Source: Actinokineospora iranica
GTDB taxonomy: Bacteria; Actinomycetota; Actinomycetes; Mycobacteriales; Pseudonocardiaceae
Assembly: GCF_900101685.1 (NCBI RefSeq)
Contig: NZ_FMZZ01000015.1
Coordinates: 62,001 to 126,000 of the forward strand
DNA length: 64,000 nt
Direction of reading: 5' to 3'
The notes beneath the pieces were generated by a model. That model worked only from the letters and a program-made list of their open reading frames with translations, was not told where the DNA came from and did no database searches. The translations under genes were made by a program, and so were the position numbers. Positions 33,965 to 41,401 of the stretch are shown here, piece after piece. Numbering within the stretch: position 1 is the first letter of the stretch; each line of letters opens with the position of its first letter.

Positions 33965-34266
33965 TAGTCGCCACCTCCGAAGGAACGCTCGCCCGCGCCG
34001 TCCGTGCCGGTGTAGGCCAGCGCGGAATCCGAGACCGAGTCGGCGAGGGAAGTCAGGTGGTCGACGTGCTTGCCGAGGCTGGTGAAAGTCGCGTCCTGTA
34101 ACGCCTCGTGAGCCTTGCCGCACTCGACGGTGCCGAAGGCCGCGGCGCCGTCGCCCGTCTTCTCGTCCCAACTCTTGCGCACTGACCGGAGGTCCGCGGC
34201 CGTGCCGCGGACCAGGTTGGTGATCGTCTTCAGATCTTGCGGAGTTACCTGGAATCCATTTCCCAT
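33964..34266 (-). CDS. EspC/WXG100-like small type VII secreted partner
   Basis: A 100-residue helical-hairpin protein beginning MGNGFQVTPQDLKTI. It has the size, the hydrophobic spacing and the F.V.P..L.....L start of EspC-type (DUF2580) ESX-associated proteins. The turn region near residue 37 has W in SWDEKTGDG rather than a strict WXG. It is immediately followed (TAATG) by the DUF6973 effector, so the two probably travel as a pair through an ESX system encoded elsewhere. ATG 34266 is chosen as the family-like start. Confidence 0.78.
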   Translation of the reverse strand: MGNGFQVTPQDLKTITNLVRGTAADLRSVRKSWDEKTGDGAAAFGTVECGKAHEALQDATFTSLGKHVDHLTSLADSVSDSALAYTGTDGAGERSFGGGD

Positions 34267-34418
34267 CGCCGTTCCCTCACCTGTCCACGCCGAACCCATG
34301 TGCTTTCGAGCGTGCCAGAACCACCGCACAGAATCCGCACATGAACGCCAGGAGGCGGGCGACGGACCCGTCGTATGGGGCTGGAGGAGGATTTGTCGGC
34401 GCCGCACTCATCGTCGGG

Positions 34419-35690
34419 TCAGCGAGCGCACGAAGACGCTGGACCTGTGCGGCCGAGGACGAGCCACAGGGCGGCCATGGCCGCGCCGATTCCGGCCCCG
34501 AGCAGGGAAACCCGCACGCCGAGCGCGTCGCCCGCCAGGCCACCGGCGAGAGCGCCCAGCGGGGCCAGCCCCCACACCGTCGTCCGAATGGTCGCGTTCA
34601 CCCGGCCGTGCAGGTGATCCGGGGTGAGCGCGTAGCGGACCGGGACCTGCAGCACGTTGTAGACCTGCATGGCGAACCACATCAGCGCCTGCGACCCGGC
34701 GACCACCGCGACCGAGGCCGCCACCGCCCCGCCCGCCGCCACGACCAGGCAGGACGCCGCTCCCGCGACCACGATGGCCGCCGCCATCGTCGGGCCGGAG
34801 CCGAACCGCGCGCCGAGACGGGCGGCGACCGCCGACCCCGCCAGCCCCCCGACCGCCCCGGCGGACAACGTGGCCCCGAGGACAGACGGTGACAAAGCCA
34901 AGTCACGCACCAGGTACAGCACGAGGACCGCGGTGAACGCGTTGTAGAAGAAGATGTGCGTCGCCGTGCACAGGGTCACGTGGCGCAGAACCCGCTTGCC
35001 GAACACCGCCCGCGCGCCCGCCGCGATCTGCCGTGCCATCGAGTCCCGCTCCACCGCCCGACCCGCGCTCTCCGGCACCCGGATGCCCCCGGCGGTCACG
35101 GCCGACACCAGGAAACTGAGCGCGTCGGCCACAATCGCCACCGGCGCCGACAGCGCCTGCACGAGCCAACCCGCCACCGCGGGCCCGGAAACCTGCGAGA
35201 CCGACTGGCCGACCTCCAACGCCCCCTGCCCTGCGGTGAGCTGGGCGCGGGGAACCACCAACGGCACCAGCGCGAGCGCCGCGATATCAGCGAACACCGC
35301 GAACACGCCCGCCACGAACGCCACCCCCGCCAACAACCCGAGCGACAGCACCCCGCCGACCGCGGCGGCGGGCACCACCCCGAGGGCGACCGCCTGCCCC
35401 ACCCCGCACACCACCAGCACCCGCTTGCGCGGCAACCGGTCCACCCACACCCCGGCGGGCAACCCGAACAGGAGATAAGGCACCCGCCCACAAGCGGCGA
35501 GAACCCCCATCTCCCACGCGCCCGCCCCCAGCGTCACCACCGCGACCAACGGCAACGCGACCACAGTCACCTGCGACCCAACCAGCGACACGCTTTGCCC
35601 CGCCCAGAGCAACACAAAAGACCTGTTGCGGCGCAACGGCACCGAGTCAGCAGACGGCGCGACGCCGCTCGACACCTTCACCCGCCCCAC
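34419..35690 (-). CDS. MFS transporter (second MFS_3 type)
   Basis: A 423-residue major facilitator with 12 predicted helices. The first half has RNRSFVLLWAGQSVSLVGSQ (about 21-40) and the loop VWVDRLPRKRVLVV (about 81-94), typical of the DHA3/enterobactin-exporter-like MFS_3 family. GTG 35690 lies inside the 3' end of the Imm1-like gene, a 13-bp overlap, so the two are translated together. Its place between an immunity gene and a toxin pair is unusual; a role in resistance or export is possible but not shown. Confidence 0.82.
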   Translation of the reverse strand: MGRVKVSSGVAPSADSVPLRRNRSFVLLWAGQSVSLVGSQVTVVALPLVAVVTLGAGAWEMGVLAACGRVPYLLFGLPAGVWVDRLPRKRVLVVCGVGQAVALGVVPAAAVGGVLSLGLLAGVAFVAGVFAVFADIAALALVPLVVPRAQLTAGQGALEVGQSVSQVSGPAVAGWLVQALSAPVAIVADALSFLVSAVTAGGIRVPESAGRAVERDSMARQIAAGARAVFGKRVLRHVTLCTATHIFFYNAFTAVLVLYLVRDLALSPSVLGATLSAGAVGGLAGSAVAARLGARFGSGPTMAAAIVVAGAASCLVVAAGGAVAASVAVVAGSQALMWFAMQVYNVLQVPVRYALTPDHLHGRVNATIRTTVWGLAPLGALAGGLAGDALGVRVSLLGAGIGAAMAALWLVLGRTGPASSCAR

Positions 35691-36175
35691 TCAGGCGTCA
35701 TTTCACTCAAACACCGATTCAAACGGCGCCGCTTCCTGCCATCGCGCACACGTGGGGCGGCCCCGCGCAAGAACTCGTCGAGCGCAGCGTAGGCAATCTC
35801 CACAGCCACTTCAGCGTACGGTGGCACGGCTGTCTCATGCGAACCAGCCAGGAAATAGCTCAACCATTCACGATTGACCCCATCCGCAGGAACGTAGTCA
35901 GCATCCTGGGTCGTCCAAATCAACACGCCGACTTCGTCGTGAACGCCGACAGTAATCGATTCTTCATCGCGAGAAAACGGGTCGACGTCACCAGCGGAGG
36001 CGATCACCCGTGGCGGCATGTGGGCGGCGTTCGGATACGCCTCTTCCGGGTAGTGATCGCCATGTCGATTTGCCACTCCGTCACGGGGCGACAACGTGCT
36101 CATTCCGCCAGAACTCAGGTGGGCGAGTCTGGCCAGCACCGCGCCGAGTCGGGCGGCCGACCGGTCGATCGACAC
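35678..36175 (-). CDS. Imm1-like immunity protein
   Basis: A 165-residue protein. The second half has the Imm1 pattern: a strand pair SITVGVHDEVGVLIW (about 73-87), YVPADGVNREWLSYF (about 94-108) and PPYAEVAVEIAYAALDEFL, where Imm1 proteins have a P..A.V....V..AV.EF motif before a final strand. Imm1 proteins neutralise polymorphic toxins delivered between cells. The natural partner here is the DUF6973 effector 1.7 kb downstream on the same strand. GTG 36175 is used; ATG at about 36103 is an alternative. The family match is by pattern only. Confidence 0.6.
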   Translation of the reverse strand: MSIDRSAARLGAVLARLAHLSSGGMSTLSPRDGVANRHGDHYPEEAYPNAAHMPPRVIASAGDVDPFSRDEESITVGVHDEVGVLIWTTQDADYVPADGVNREWLSYFLAGSHETAVPPYAEVAVEIAYAALDEFLRGAAPRVRDGRKRRRLNRCLSEMTPEWGG

Positions 36176-36206
36176 CAGCGCATCTTAGGTGGGGACTCGT
36201 GGCCCG

Positions 36207-36728
36207 CTACCGGAGAAGAGCGAACACCCACCGGACGGCCTCGGTCAGCGTCGTGGCGACGACGGGGGCTGCCGCGACCTCGGCGGGGCGGGTGACCGGG
36301 GTCGGGACCAGGACCGGGTGGGCGCCCGCGGCCTGGGCGGCGGCGACGTCGGCGCCGATGTCGCCGATCAGGACCGTGTCCTGTGGGGGGACGCCGAGGT
36401 CGGCGCAGGCTTGGCGGACCAGGCCCGGTTCGGGTTTGCGGCAGCGGCAGCCGTCGGCTGGGCCGTGGGGGCAGAAGCGCCAGGTGTCGAGGCCGCCCAG
36501 GAGGGTGTCGGTCCGGGTGTTCACCGCGCGCACCTGGTCGACGGTGAGCAGGCCGCGGGCGATGCCGGACTGGTTGGAGACCACGCCGGTCGCCAGGCCC
36601 GCGGCGCGGACGGCGTCGACGGCGGCGCGGGCGTCCGGGACGAGGCGGACCAGGGCTGGGTCGCCGTTGTAGGGGACGTCGTGCACCAGGGTCCCGTCTC
36701 GGTCGAACAGGACGGCGCGGGGAGGCAT
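36207..36728 (-). CDS. gmhB: D-glycero-D-manno-heptose 1,7-bisphosphate phosphatase (GmhB-like HAD)
   Basis: A 173-residue HAD phosphatase. The nucleophile motif is FDRDGTL (D9, D11), motif II is VVSNQSG (about 49-55), the lysine is in RKPEPG, and motif IV is IGDIGADV. A zinc loop with C86, H88, C94 and C96 (CPHGPADGCRC) is the signature that sets GmhB and HisB-N phosphatases apart. It removes the C7 phosphate of heptose 1,7-bisphosphate between the two HldE reactions. It is divergent from the GT9 gene at 36801, from which it is separated by 72 bp. Confidence 0.9.
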   Translation of the reverse strand: MPPRAVLFDRDGTLVHDVPYNGDPALVRLVPDARAAVDAVRAAGLATGVVSNQSGIARGLLTVDQVRAVNTRTDTLLGGLDTWRFCPHGPADGCRCRKPEPGLVRQACADLGVPPQDTVLIGDIGADVAAAQAAGAHPVLVPTPVTRPAEVAAAPVVATTLTEAVRWVFALLR

Positions 36729-36800
36729 GGGGTGCGCTTACCCGGGTGGCGGCGCGGCAAACCCCGGTTTGTCCGGCCCGCGCCAGGGTATGCCGGGGCC

Positions 36801-37901
36801 GTGCAGACCATCGGCCCGTTGGGCGACCCGTTTCCGAATGTCGCGCGCATCGCCGTCCTGCGTGGCGGTGGGCTGGGCGACCTGCTCATGGCCCTGCCCG
36901 CCATCGAGGCGCTGGACCACGCCTATCCCGACGCCGAGATCGTGCTGCTCGGCGCGCCCGCGCACGCCGCGCTGCTGCGGGACCGGCCGGGGCCGGTGGA
37001 CTCGGTGGCGCCGCTGCCCCGGGCCGAGGGCGTGCACGGCTTGGGCGGGACCGACGATGCGGCCGTCGCCCGGTTCTTCGCCGAACTGGGGCCGGTGGAC
37101 CTCGGGGTCCAGGTGCACGGCGGCGGCCGGTGGTCCAACCCGTTCCTGCTGCGGGCCGCGCCGACCTGGACGGTCGGGTCGCGCACCGACGACGCGGCGG
37201 CGCTGACCCGGTGGCTGCCGTTCCGGTACTTCCAGCACGAGACCATGCGCGCGCTGGAGGTCGCCGGGCTGGCCGGGGCCGCGCCGACCATGGTGCAGGC
37301 GAGCCTGTCGGTCACCGAGCGCGACCTCGACGCGGCGGCCGCGGCGCTGGGGCCCAGGGAGCGGCCGCTCGTGGCCATCCACCCGGGCGCGACCGACCCT
37401 CGGCGGCGGTGGCCCGCGCGGCGGTTCGGGGAGGTCGCGGCGACCGCGGCCAAAACCGCAGACGTCGTGGTGGTCGGCGCGGCGGACGACGCGGCGCTCG
37501 GCGCGGAGATCGTGAACGCCGTGCCCGCCGCTCCGCGCGGGCGGGTGGTGTCGGTGGCGGGCGAGTTGAGCCTGCCCGCGCTGGTGGGTGTGCTCGCCTC
37601 GGCGAGCGTCATGGTGGCCAACGACAGCGGGCCCCGGCACATCGCGCAGGCGGTCGGCACGCCCACTGTCTCGGTCTACTGGATGGGCAACGTGATCAAC
37701 GCGGGGCCGCCCGGCCGCCACGACCACCGGGTCCACATCTCCTGGACGGCGCACTGCCCGGTCTGCCAGGTGTCGTGCACGCGGCAGGACATTCCGCGCT
37801 GCCCGCACGATGTGTCCTTTGTGGATGAGGTGACCGTGGACGAGATCGCGGACGACGTGCTGGACCTGCTCGACCGCGCCGAAGAGCTGGAGTGCGCGTG
37901 A
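36801..37901 (+). CDS. GT9 heptosyltransferase-family glycosyltransferase 1
   Basis: A 366-residue GT-B enzyme of family GT9. The N-terminal VLRGGGLGDLLMALPAIEAL (about 18-37) and the C-terminal MVANDSGPRHIAQAVGTPTVSVY box (about residues 273-295) are the family hallmarks. The ADP-heptose-binding region IHPGATDPRRRWPARRF lies near 194. A Cys-rich insert (CPVCQVSC..., about 317-335) is common in actinobacterial members. GTG 36801 begins just before the first strand; the open frame upstream overlaps gmhB and is not used. It is followed by a second GT9 with a GTGA overlap. Confidence 0.88.
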   Translation: MQTIGPLGDPFPNVARIAVLRGGGLGDLLMALPAIEALDHAYPDAEIVLLGAPAHAALLRDRPGPVDSVAPLPRAEGVHGLGGTDDAAVARFFAELGPVDLGVQVHGGGRWSNPFLLRAAPTWTVGSRTDDAAALTRWLPFRYFQHETMRALEVAGLAGAAPTMVQASLSVTERDLDAAAAALGPRERPLVAIHPGATDPRRRWPARRFGEVAATAAKTADVVVVGAADDAALGAEIVNAVPAAPRGRVVSVAGELSLPALVGVLASASVMVANDSGPRHIAQAVGTPTVSVYWMGNVINAGPPGRHDHRVHISWTAHCPVCQVSCTRQDIPRCPHDVSFVDEVTVDEIADDVLDLLDRAEELECA

Positions 37902-38860
37902 TCCTGGTGCTGCGCGCGCTGAAGCTGGGCGACCTGCTCGTGGCCGTGCCCGCGCTGCGCGCCATCCGCGCGCACTGGCCGGACCAGGACATCGTGCTGG
38001 CGACCAGCGGCTGGCTCGCCCCGCTGGTGGAGCTGATCGGGGCCGTCGACCGCGTGCTGCCGGTCAAGGGCTTGGAACCGCTGGATGTCGAACGCCCTGA
38101 CGTCACCGTCAACCTGCACGGCGCGGGGCCGGAAAGCGACGAGATCCTGGACGCGCTGGGCGCACCGAGGCGCGTCGGCTACGGGCGGTCCGGGCCGCAC
38201 TGGGAGGACGGCTTCCACGAGCGGGTCCGGATGTGCCGGTTGCTGATCGCGCACGGCATCCCCGCCGACCCCGACGACCTGCGGCTGGCGCGGCCCGCGA
38301 TCCCCTCGCCCGCCCCGGGCGCGGTGCTGGTGCACCCCGGGGCGGCCTACGGCAGCAAGATCTGGCCCGCCGAGCGGTTCGCCGCCGTCATCGCCGAGCT
38401 GAGCGGGCCGGTCGTGGTGACCGGGTCGGCCATCGAGCGCGGCCTGGCCGAGCGGGTGGTCGCGCTGGCGGGGCTGGCGCCGGAGGCCGTGCTCGCCGGG
38501 CGGACCTCGCTGCTGGAACTGGCCGCTCTGGTCGCGCACGCCGCGCTGGTCGTCTGCGGGGACACCGGGACCGCGCACCTCGCCTACGCCTTCGGCACGC
38601 CGTCGGTGGTGCTGTTCGGCCCGGTCGGGCCGGAGATCTGGGGGCCGCCGCCCGGCCCGCACATTTCCCTGTCCGCGGAGGGGTTGCGGCGCGGCGACCC
38701 GTTCGCCGACGACCCCGACCCCGCGTTGCTCGGGGTCGGGGTCGGGGACGTGCTCACGGCCGCACGGACGCTGCGGCCGGAGCGGGTGACAGGTGGACCA
38801 CCTTCGTCGCGGTCAGCTCGTCCAGCAGCTCCGGCCCGTAGCCGAACCCGTGCCCGCTGA
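37898..38860 (+). CDS. GT9 heptosyltransferase-family glycosyltransferase 2
   Basis: A 320-residue GT9 protein. VLRALKLGDLLVAVPALRAI opens the first Rossmann fold, VLVHPGAAYGSKIWPAERF (about 147-165) binds the nucleotide sugar, and VVCGDTGTAHLAYAFGTPSVVLF closes the second fold. GTG 37898 overlaps the preceding stop (GTGA). The last 30 or so residues (PPSSRSARPAAPARSRTRAR) are low in complexity and run 107 bp into the antisense end of the aldehyde dehydrogenase gene, so the original stop has probably been lost. It presumably acts on the same glycan as its partner. Confidence 0.85.
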   Translation: MILVLRALKLGDLLVAVPALRAIRAHWPDQDIVLATSGWLAPLVELIGAVDRVLPVKGLEPLDVERPDVTVNLHGAGPESDEILDALGAPRRVGYGRSGPHWEDGFHERVRMCRLLIAHGIPADPDDLRLARPAIPSPAPGAVLVHPGAAYGSKIWPAERFAAVIAELSGPVVVTGSAIERGLAERVVALAGLAPEAVLAGRTSLLELAALVAHAALVVCGDTGTAHLAYAFGTPSVVLFGPVGPEIWGPPPGPHISLSAEGLRRGDPFADDPDPALLGVGVGDVLTAARTLRPERVTGGPPSSRSARPAAPARSRTRAR

Positions 38861-40049
38861 GCCCGCGCGGCTGCGCCGCCCCGCCCGGGGCCCCGCCGAA
38901 CACCGCGTTGACCTTGACCGTGCCGACCGGAAGCTCGCGCCACGCCCGCTGCGCGTGCTCCATCGACGCGGAGAGCACCGACGCCGCCAAGCCGTAGCCG
39001 CCTGAGCACGCCAGCGCCAGGGCATGGTCGAAGTCGGAGACCACCACGACCGGCGCGACCGGGCCGAACGTCTCCTCGGTGACGACCCGCAGGTCCGGCC
39101 CGCAGTCGGTCAGGACCGTCGCCGGGTAGCGGCTGCCCTCCCCGTCCGGAATCCGGCCGCCCGCGAGCAGCCGCGCGCCGCTGGCCACGGCCTCGGCGAC
39201 GTGGGCGTGCACGGCGTCGCGGTGCGCGCGGTCGACCAGCGGGCACATGCGCTTGTCCCACTCGCCTGCCTGCCGCACGAGGGCAGCCAGGAACGGCTCG
39301 GCGACCGCCCGGTGCGCGTAGATCCGCTCCACGCTGGTGCAGACCTGGCCCGCGTTGGCGAACGCGCCGAGCGCGGCCTGCTCGGCGGCCCACTCCGGGT
39401 CGACGTCGGCGTCCACGATCAGCGGGTCGTTGCCGCCGTTCTCCAGCAGCGTGCGGGCCCCGGTCCTTGCGGCGGCCTCGGCGATCGCGCGACCGGTCCT
39501 GGTCGACCCGACGTGGGCGACCACGTCGACGCCCGGGTCGGCCACCAGGTTCGCGCCCACCGAGGCGTCGCCGGTGACCGTGGTGAGCACGTCGGGCGGC
39601 AGGTGGGCGGAAAGGATGGACCCGAGCAGGTCGCCGGTCTTCGGCGCGCGCTCGCTGGGCTTGTGGATGACGGTGTTCCCGGTGACCAGCGCGGCCCCGA
39701 TCAGTCCACACGCGACAGCAACCGGGTCGTTCCACGGGGTGAGCGCCACGACGACCCCGCGCGGCTGCGGGACCATCAGGTCGGTGGCGTCCCAGCCGCC
39801 TTGCAGCGCGCGGCCCCGGTGCAACGGGCCGAGTTCGGCGTACTGCTCCAATGTGGACACACCAGCGAGGACGGAACCGGTCGCGCCCTCGCGGTCCCGG
39901 TTGGTCTCGGCGTGCGCGTCGACCACCTCGTCGACCCGGGCGCGCAGTTCGGCCGCGGCCTCGCGGACCGCGGCGGCGCGTTCGGCGGGGGCGGTGCGCG
40001 ACCAGGACCCGAACGCCGCCCGGGCGGCTTGGACGACCTGCTCGACCAT
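38754..40049 (-). CDS. Aldehyde dehydrogenase superfamily protein
   Basis: A 431-residue NAD(P)-dependent ALDH. Seen are TPWNDPVAVACGLIGAAL (about 104-121), the general-base Glu in LLENGGNDP, the nucleophile Cys in GQVCTS (about 238-243) and the EETFGPVAPVV motif. It is about 40-60 residues shorter than most ALDHs, chiefly at the N-terminus. ATG 40049 is preferred; GTG 40052 directly before it is equally possible. It is the last gene of a minus-strand run with udgX and SDR. The substrate is unknown; oxidation of a sugar aldehyde would fit the neighbourhood. Confidence 0.85.
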   Translation of the reverse strand: MVEQVVQAARAAFGSWSRTAPAERAAAVREAAAELRARVDEVVDAHAETNRDREGATGSVLAGVSTLEQYAELGPLHRGRALQGGWDATDLMVPQPRGVVVALTPWNDPVAVACGLIGAALVTGNTVIHKPSERAPKTGDLLGSILSAHLPPDVLTTVTGDASVGANLVADPGVDVVAHVGSTRTGRAIAEAAARTGARTLLENGGNDPLIVDADVDPEWAAEQAALGAFANAGQVCTSVERIYAHRAVAEPFLAALVRQAGEWDKRMCPLVDRAHRDAVHAHVAEAVASGARLLAGGRIPDGEGSRYPATVLTDCGPDLRVVTEETFGPVAPVVVVSDFDHALALACSGGYGLAASVLSASMEHAQRAWRELPVGTVKVNAVFGGAPGGAAQPRGLSGHGFGYGPELLDELTATKVVHLSPAPAAASVRP

Positions 40050-40080
40050 CACGTTGCTCCGTTCGTGTAGGGGACAAGAG

Positions 40081-40689
40081 TCACGCCACCACCCGCAGGT
40101 CGGCGACGAAATCGGCGTAGGCCTGGTCCCGGTCGGGGGCGCGCAGCACCGCCGAGGGGTGCACGGTGGCGACCACGCGTAGGCCCTCGAACACGCCCTC
40201 CGGCGGGCTGATCACCGAGCCCCGGTTCTCGGTGAGTCGGAAACCGGTTCCCAGCACGGCTTTCGCCGCTGTGGCGCCCAGGCACACGACCGTGTCCGGG
40301 CGCACCCGGGACAGCTCGGCCAGCAGCCACGGCAGGCACGCCACGACCTCGGTGCGGCCCGGTGTCTTGTGGATGCGGCGTTTTCCGCGCTGGTCGAACC
40401 GGAAGTGCTTGACCGCGTTGGTGACGTAGACGCTGTCGCGGTCGATGCCGACCTCATCGAGAGCGCGGTCGAGCAGTTTGCCCGCCGGGCCGGTGAACGG
40501 CTCACCGGTGATGTCCTCGCGGTCGCCGGGCTGCTCACCGATCAGCATCACCGACGCCGAGGGCGATCCCGCGCCGAACACCGCCTGCGTGGCGTGCCGG
40601 TAGAGGTCGCAGCCGTGACAGGACTGCGCAGCGGCGCGCAGGTCGTCCAGGCCGCCCGCCGCTGGCACGTACGGCTCGGCGGTGGTCAC
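40081..40689 (-). CDS. udgX: UdgX-type uracil-DNA-binding/excising protein
   Basis: A 202-residue Fe-S uracil-DNA glycosylase relative. The UdgX hallmark loop KRRIH is present (residues 103-107), with H107 as the residue that becomes covalently bound to the abasic sugar. Motif A is GEQPGDREDITGEPFTGPAG (51-70), and HPSAVLR is near 176. Cys24, Cys27 and two later cysteines can hold the 4Fe-4S cluster. It protects against uracil in DNA and stays attached to the site. GTG 40689 overlaps the SDR stop (GTGA), so it is embedded in a sugar-related operon, which is unusual. Confidence 0.92.
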   Translation of the reverse strand: MTTAEPYVPAAGGLDDLRAAAQSCHGCDLYRHATQAVFGAGSPSASVMLIGEQPGDREDITGEPFTGPAGKLLDRALDEVGIDRDSVYVTNAVKHFRFDQRGKRRIHKTPGRTEVVACLPWLLAELSRVRPDTVVCLGATAAKAVLGTGFRLTENRGSVISPPEGVFEGLRVVATVHPSAVLRAPDRDQAYADFVADLRVVA

Positions 40690-41384
40690 GGCCACGACGG
40701 CTCCAACTCGTGGCACACCACCATTTCCCGCACCTCGCAGCCCTCGGGGGCGGTGAGCGCGTGCAAGATCGACGCGGCCACGTTGTCCGGGCTGTTGAGC
40801 GCGGCGTCGCTGGGCGGGCGGTACTGCTCGGTGCGGTCGTCGAAGAAGCGCGTCTTCATTCCGCCGGGGACCAGCAGGGTCACGCCGATCTTCCCGGCGG
40901 TCTCCATGGCCAGCGCCCGGGTGAACCCGACGACGCCGAACTTCGAGGCGCAGTAGGCGGTCGCGTCGCCCGCCACCCGCACGCCCAGCGTCGAGGCGAC
41001 GGTGACCACGCGGCCGTGCGTGCGCTCCAGGTGCGGCAGCGCCGCGCGGACCACGGCCGCGGTGCCGAACAGGTTGACCCGCACGACCCGCTCCCAGTCC
41101 GCTGTGGACACTTCGCCGAGCGGGCCGCAGCAGTCGGTGCCCGCCGCGGTGACCACCGCGTCGAGCCCGCCGACGCGCTCGGCGACGGTGTTCACCGCCT
41201 CGGCGACCGCGGCGCTGTCGGAGACGTCGACGGTCGCGAAGTCGGCGGCGTCCGGGCCGGGCGCCTGCTTGTCCAGCACCAGCGGGGTTCCGCCAGCGGC
41301 GCGCACCGCGGTGACGACGGCCGCGCCCAAGCCGGACGCGCCGCCGGTCACCAGGACACGGCCGGGATTGCGATCAGACTCCAC
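40686..41384 (-). CDS. SDR-family oxidoreductase
   Basis: A 232-residue short-chain dehydrogenase. The cofactor motif is TGGASGLG (about 14-21), the structural NAG-type motif reads TAAGTDC, the catalytic serine lies in VTVASTLG and the YxxxK in YCASK. The start GTG 41384 has a GAGGGAG site 5 nt upstream. It is too short and of the wrong SDR type to be the ADP-heptose epimerase HldD. The gene lies 17 bp after hldE copy 2 and is coupled to udgX. Its substrate is unknown. Confidence 0.85.
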   Translation of the reverse strand: MESDRNPGRVLVTGGASGLGAAVVTAVRAAGGTPLVLDKQAPGPDAADFATVDVSDSAAVAEAVNTVAERVGGLDAVVTAAGTDCCGPLGEVSTADWERVVRVNLFGTAAVVRAALPHLERTHGRVVTVASTLGVRVAGDATAYCASKFGVVGFTRALAMETAGKIGVTLLVPGGMKTRFFDDRTEQYRPPSDAALNSPDNVAASILHALTAPEGCEVREMVVCHELEPSWP

Positions 41385-41401
41385 AGTGGACTCCCTCAGG
41401 T

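Noticed and set aside
40686..41384. SDR as the missing HldD epimerase
   Set aside because: It is 232 aa with a classical SDR pattern, whereas HldD is an extended SDR of about 310 aa.
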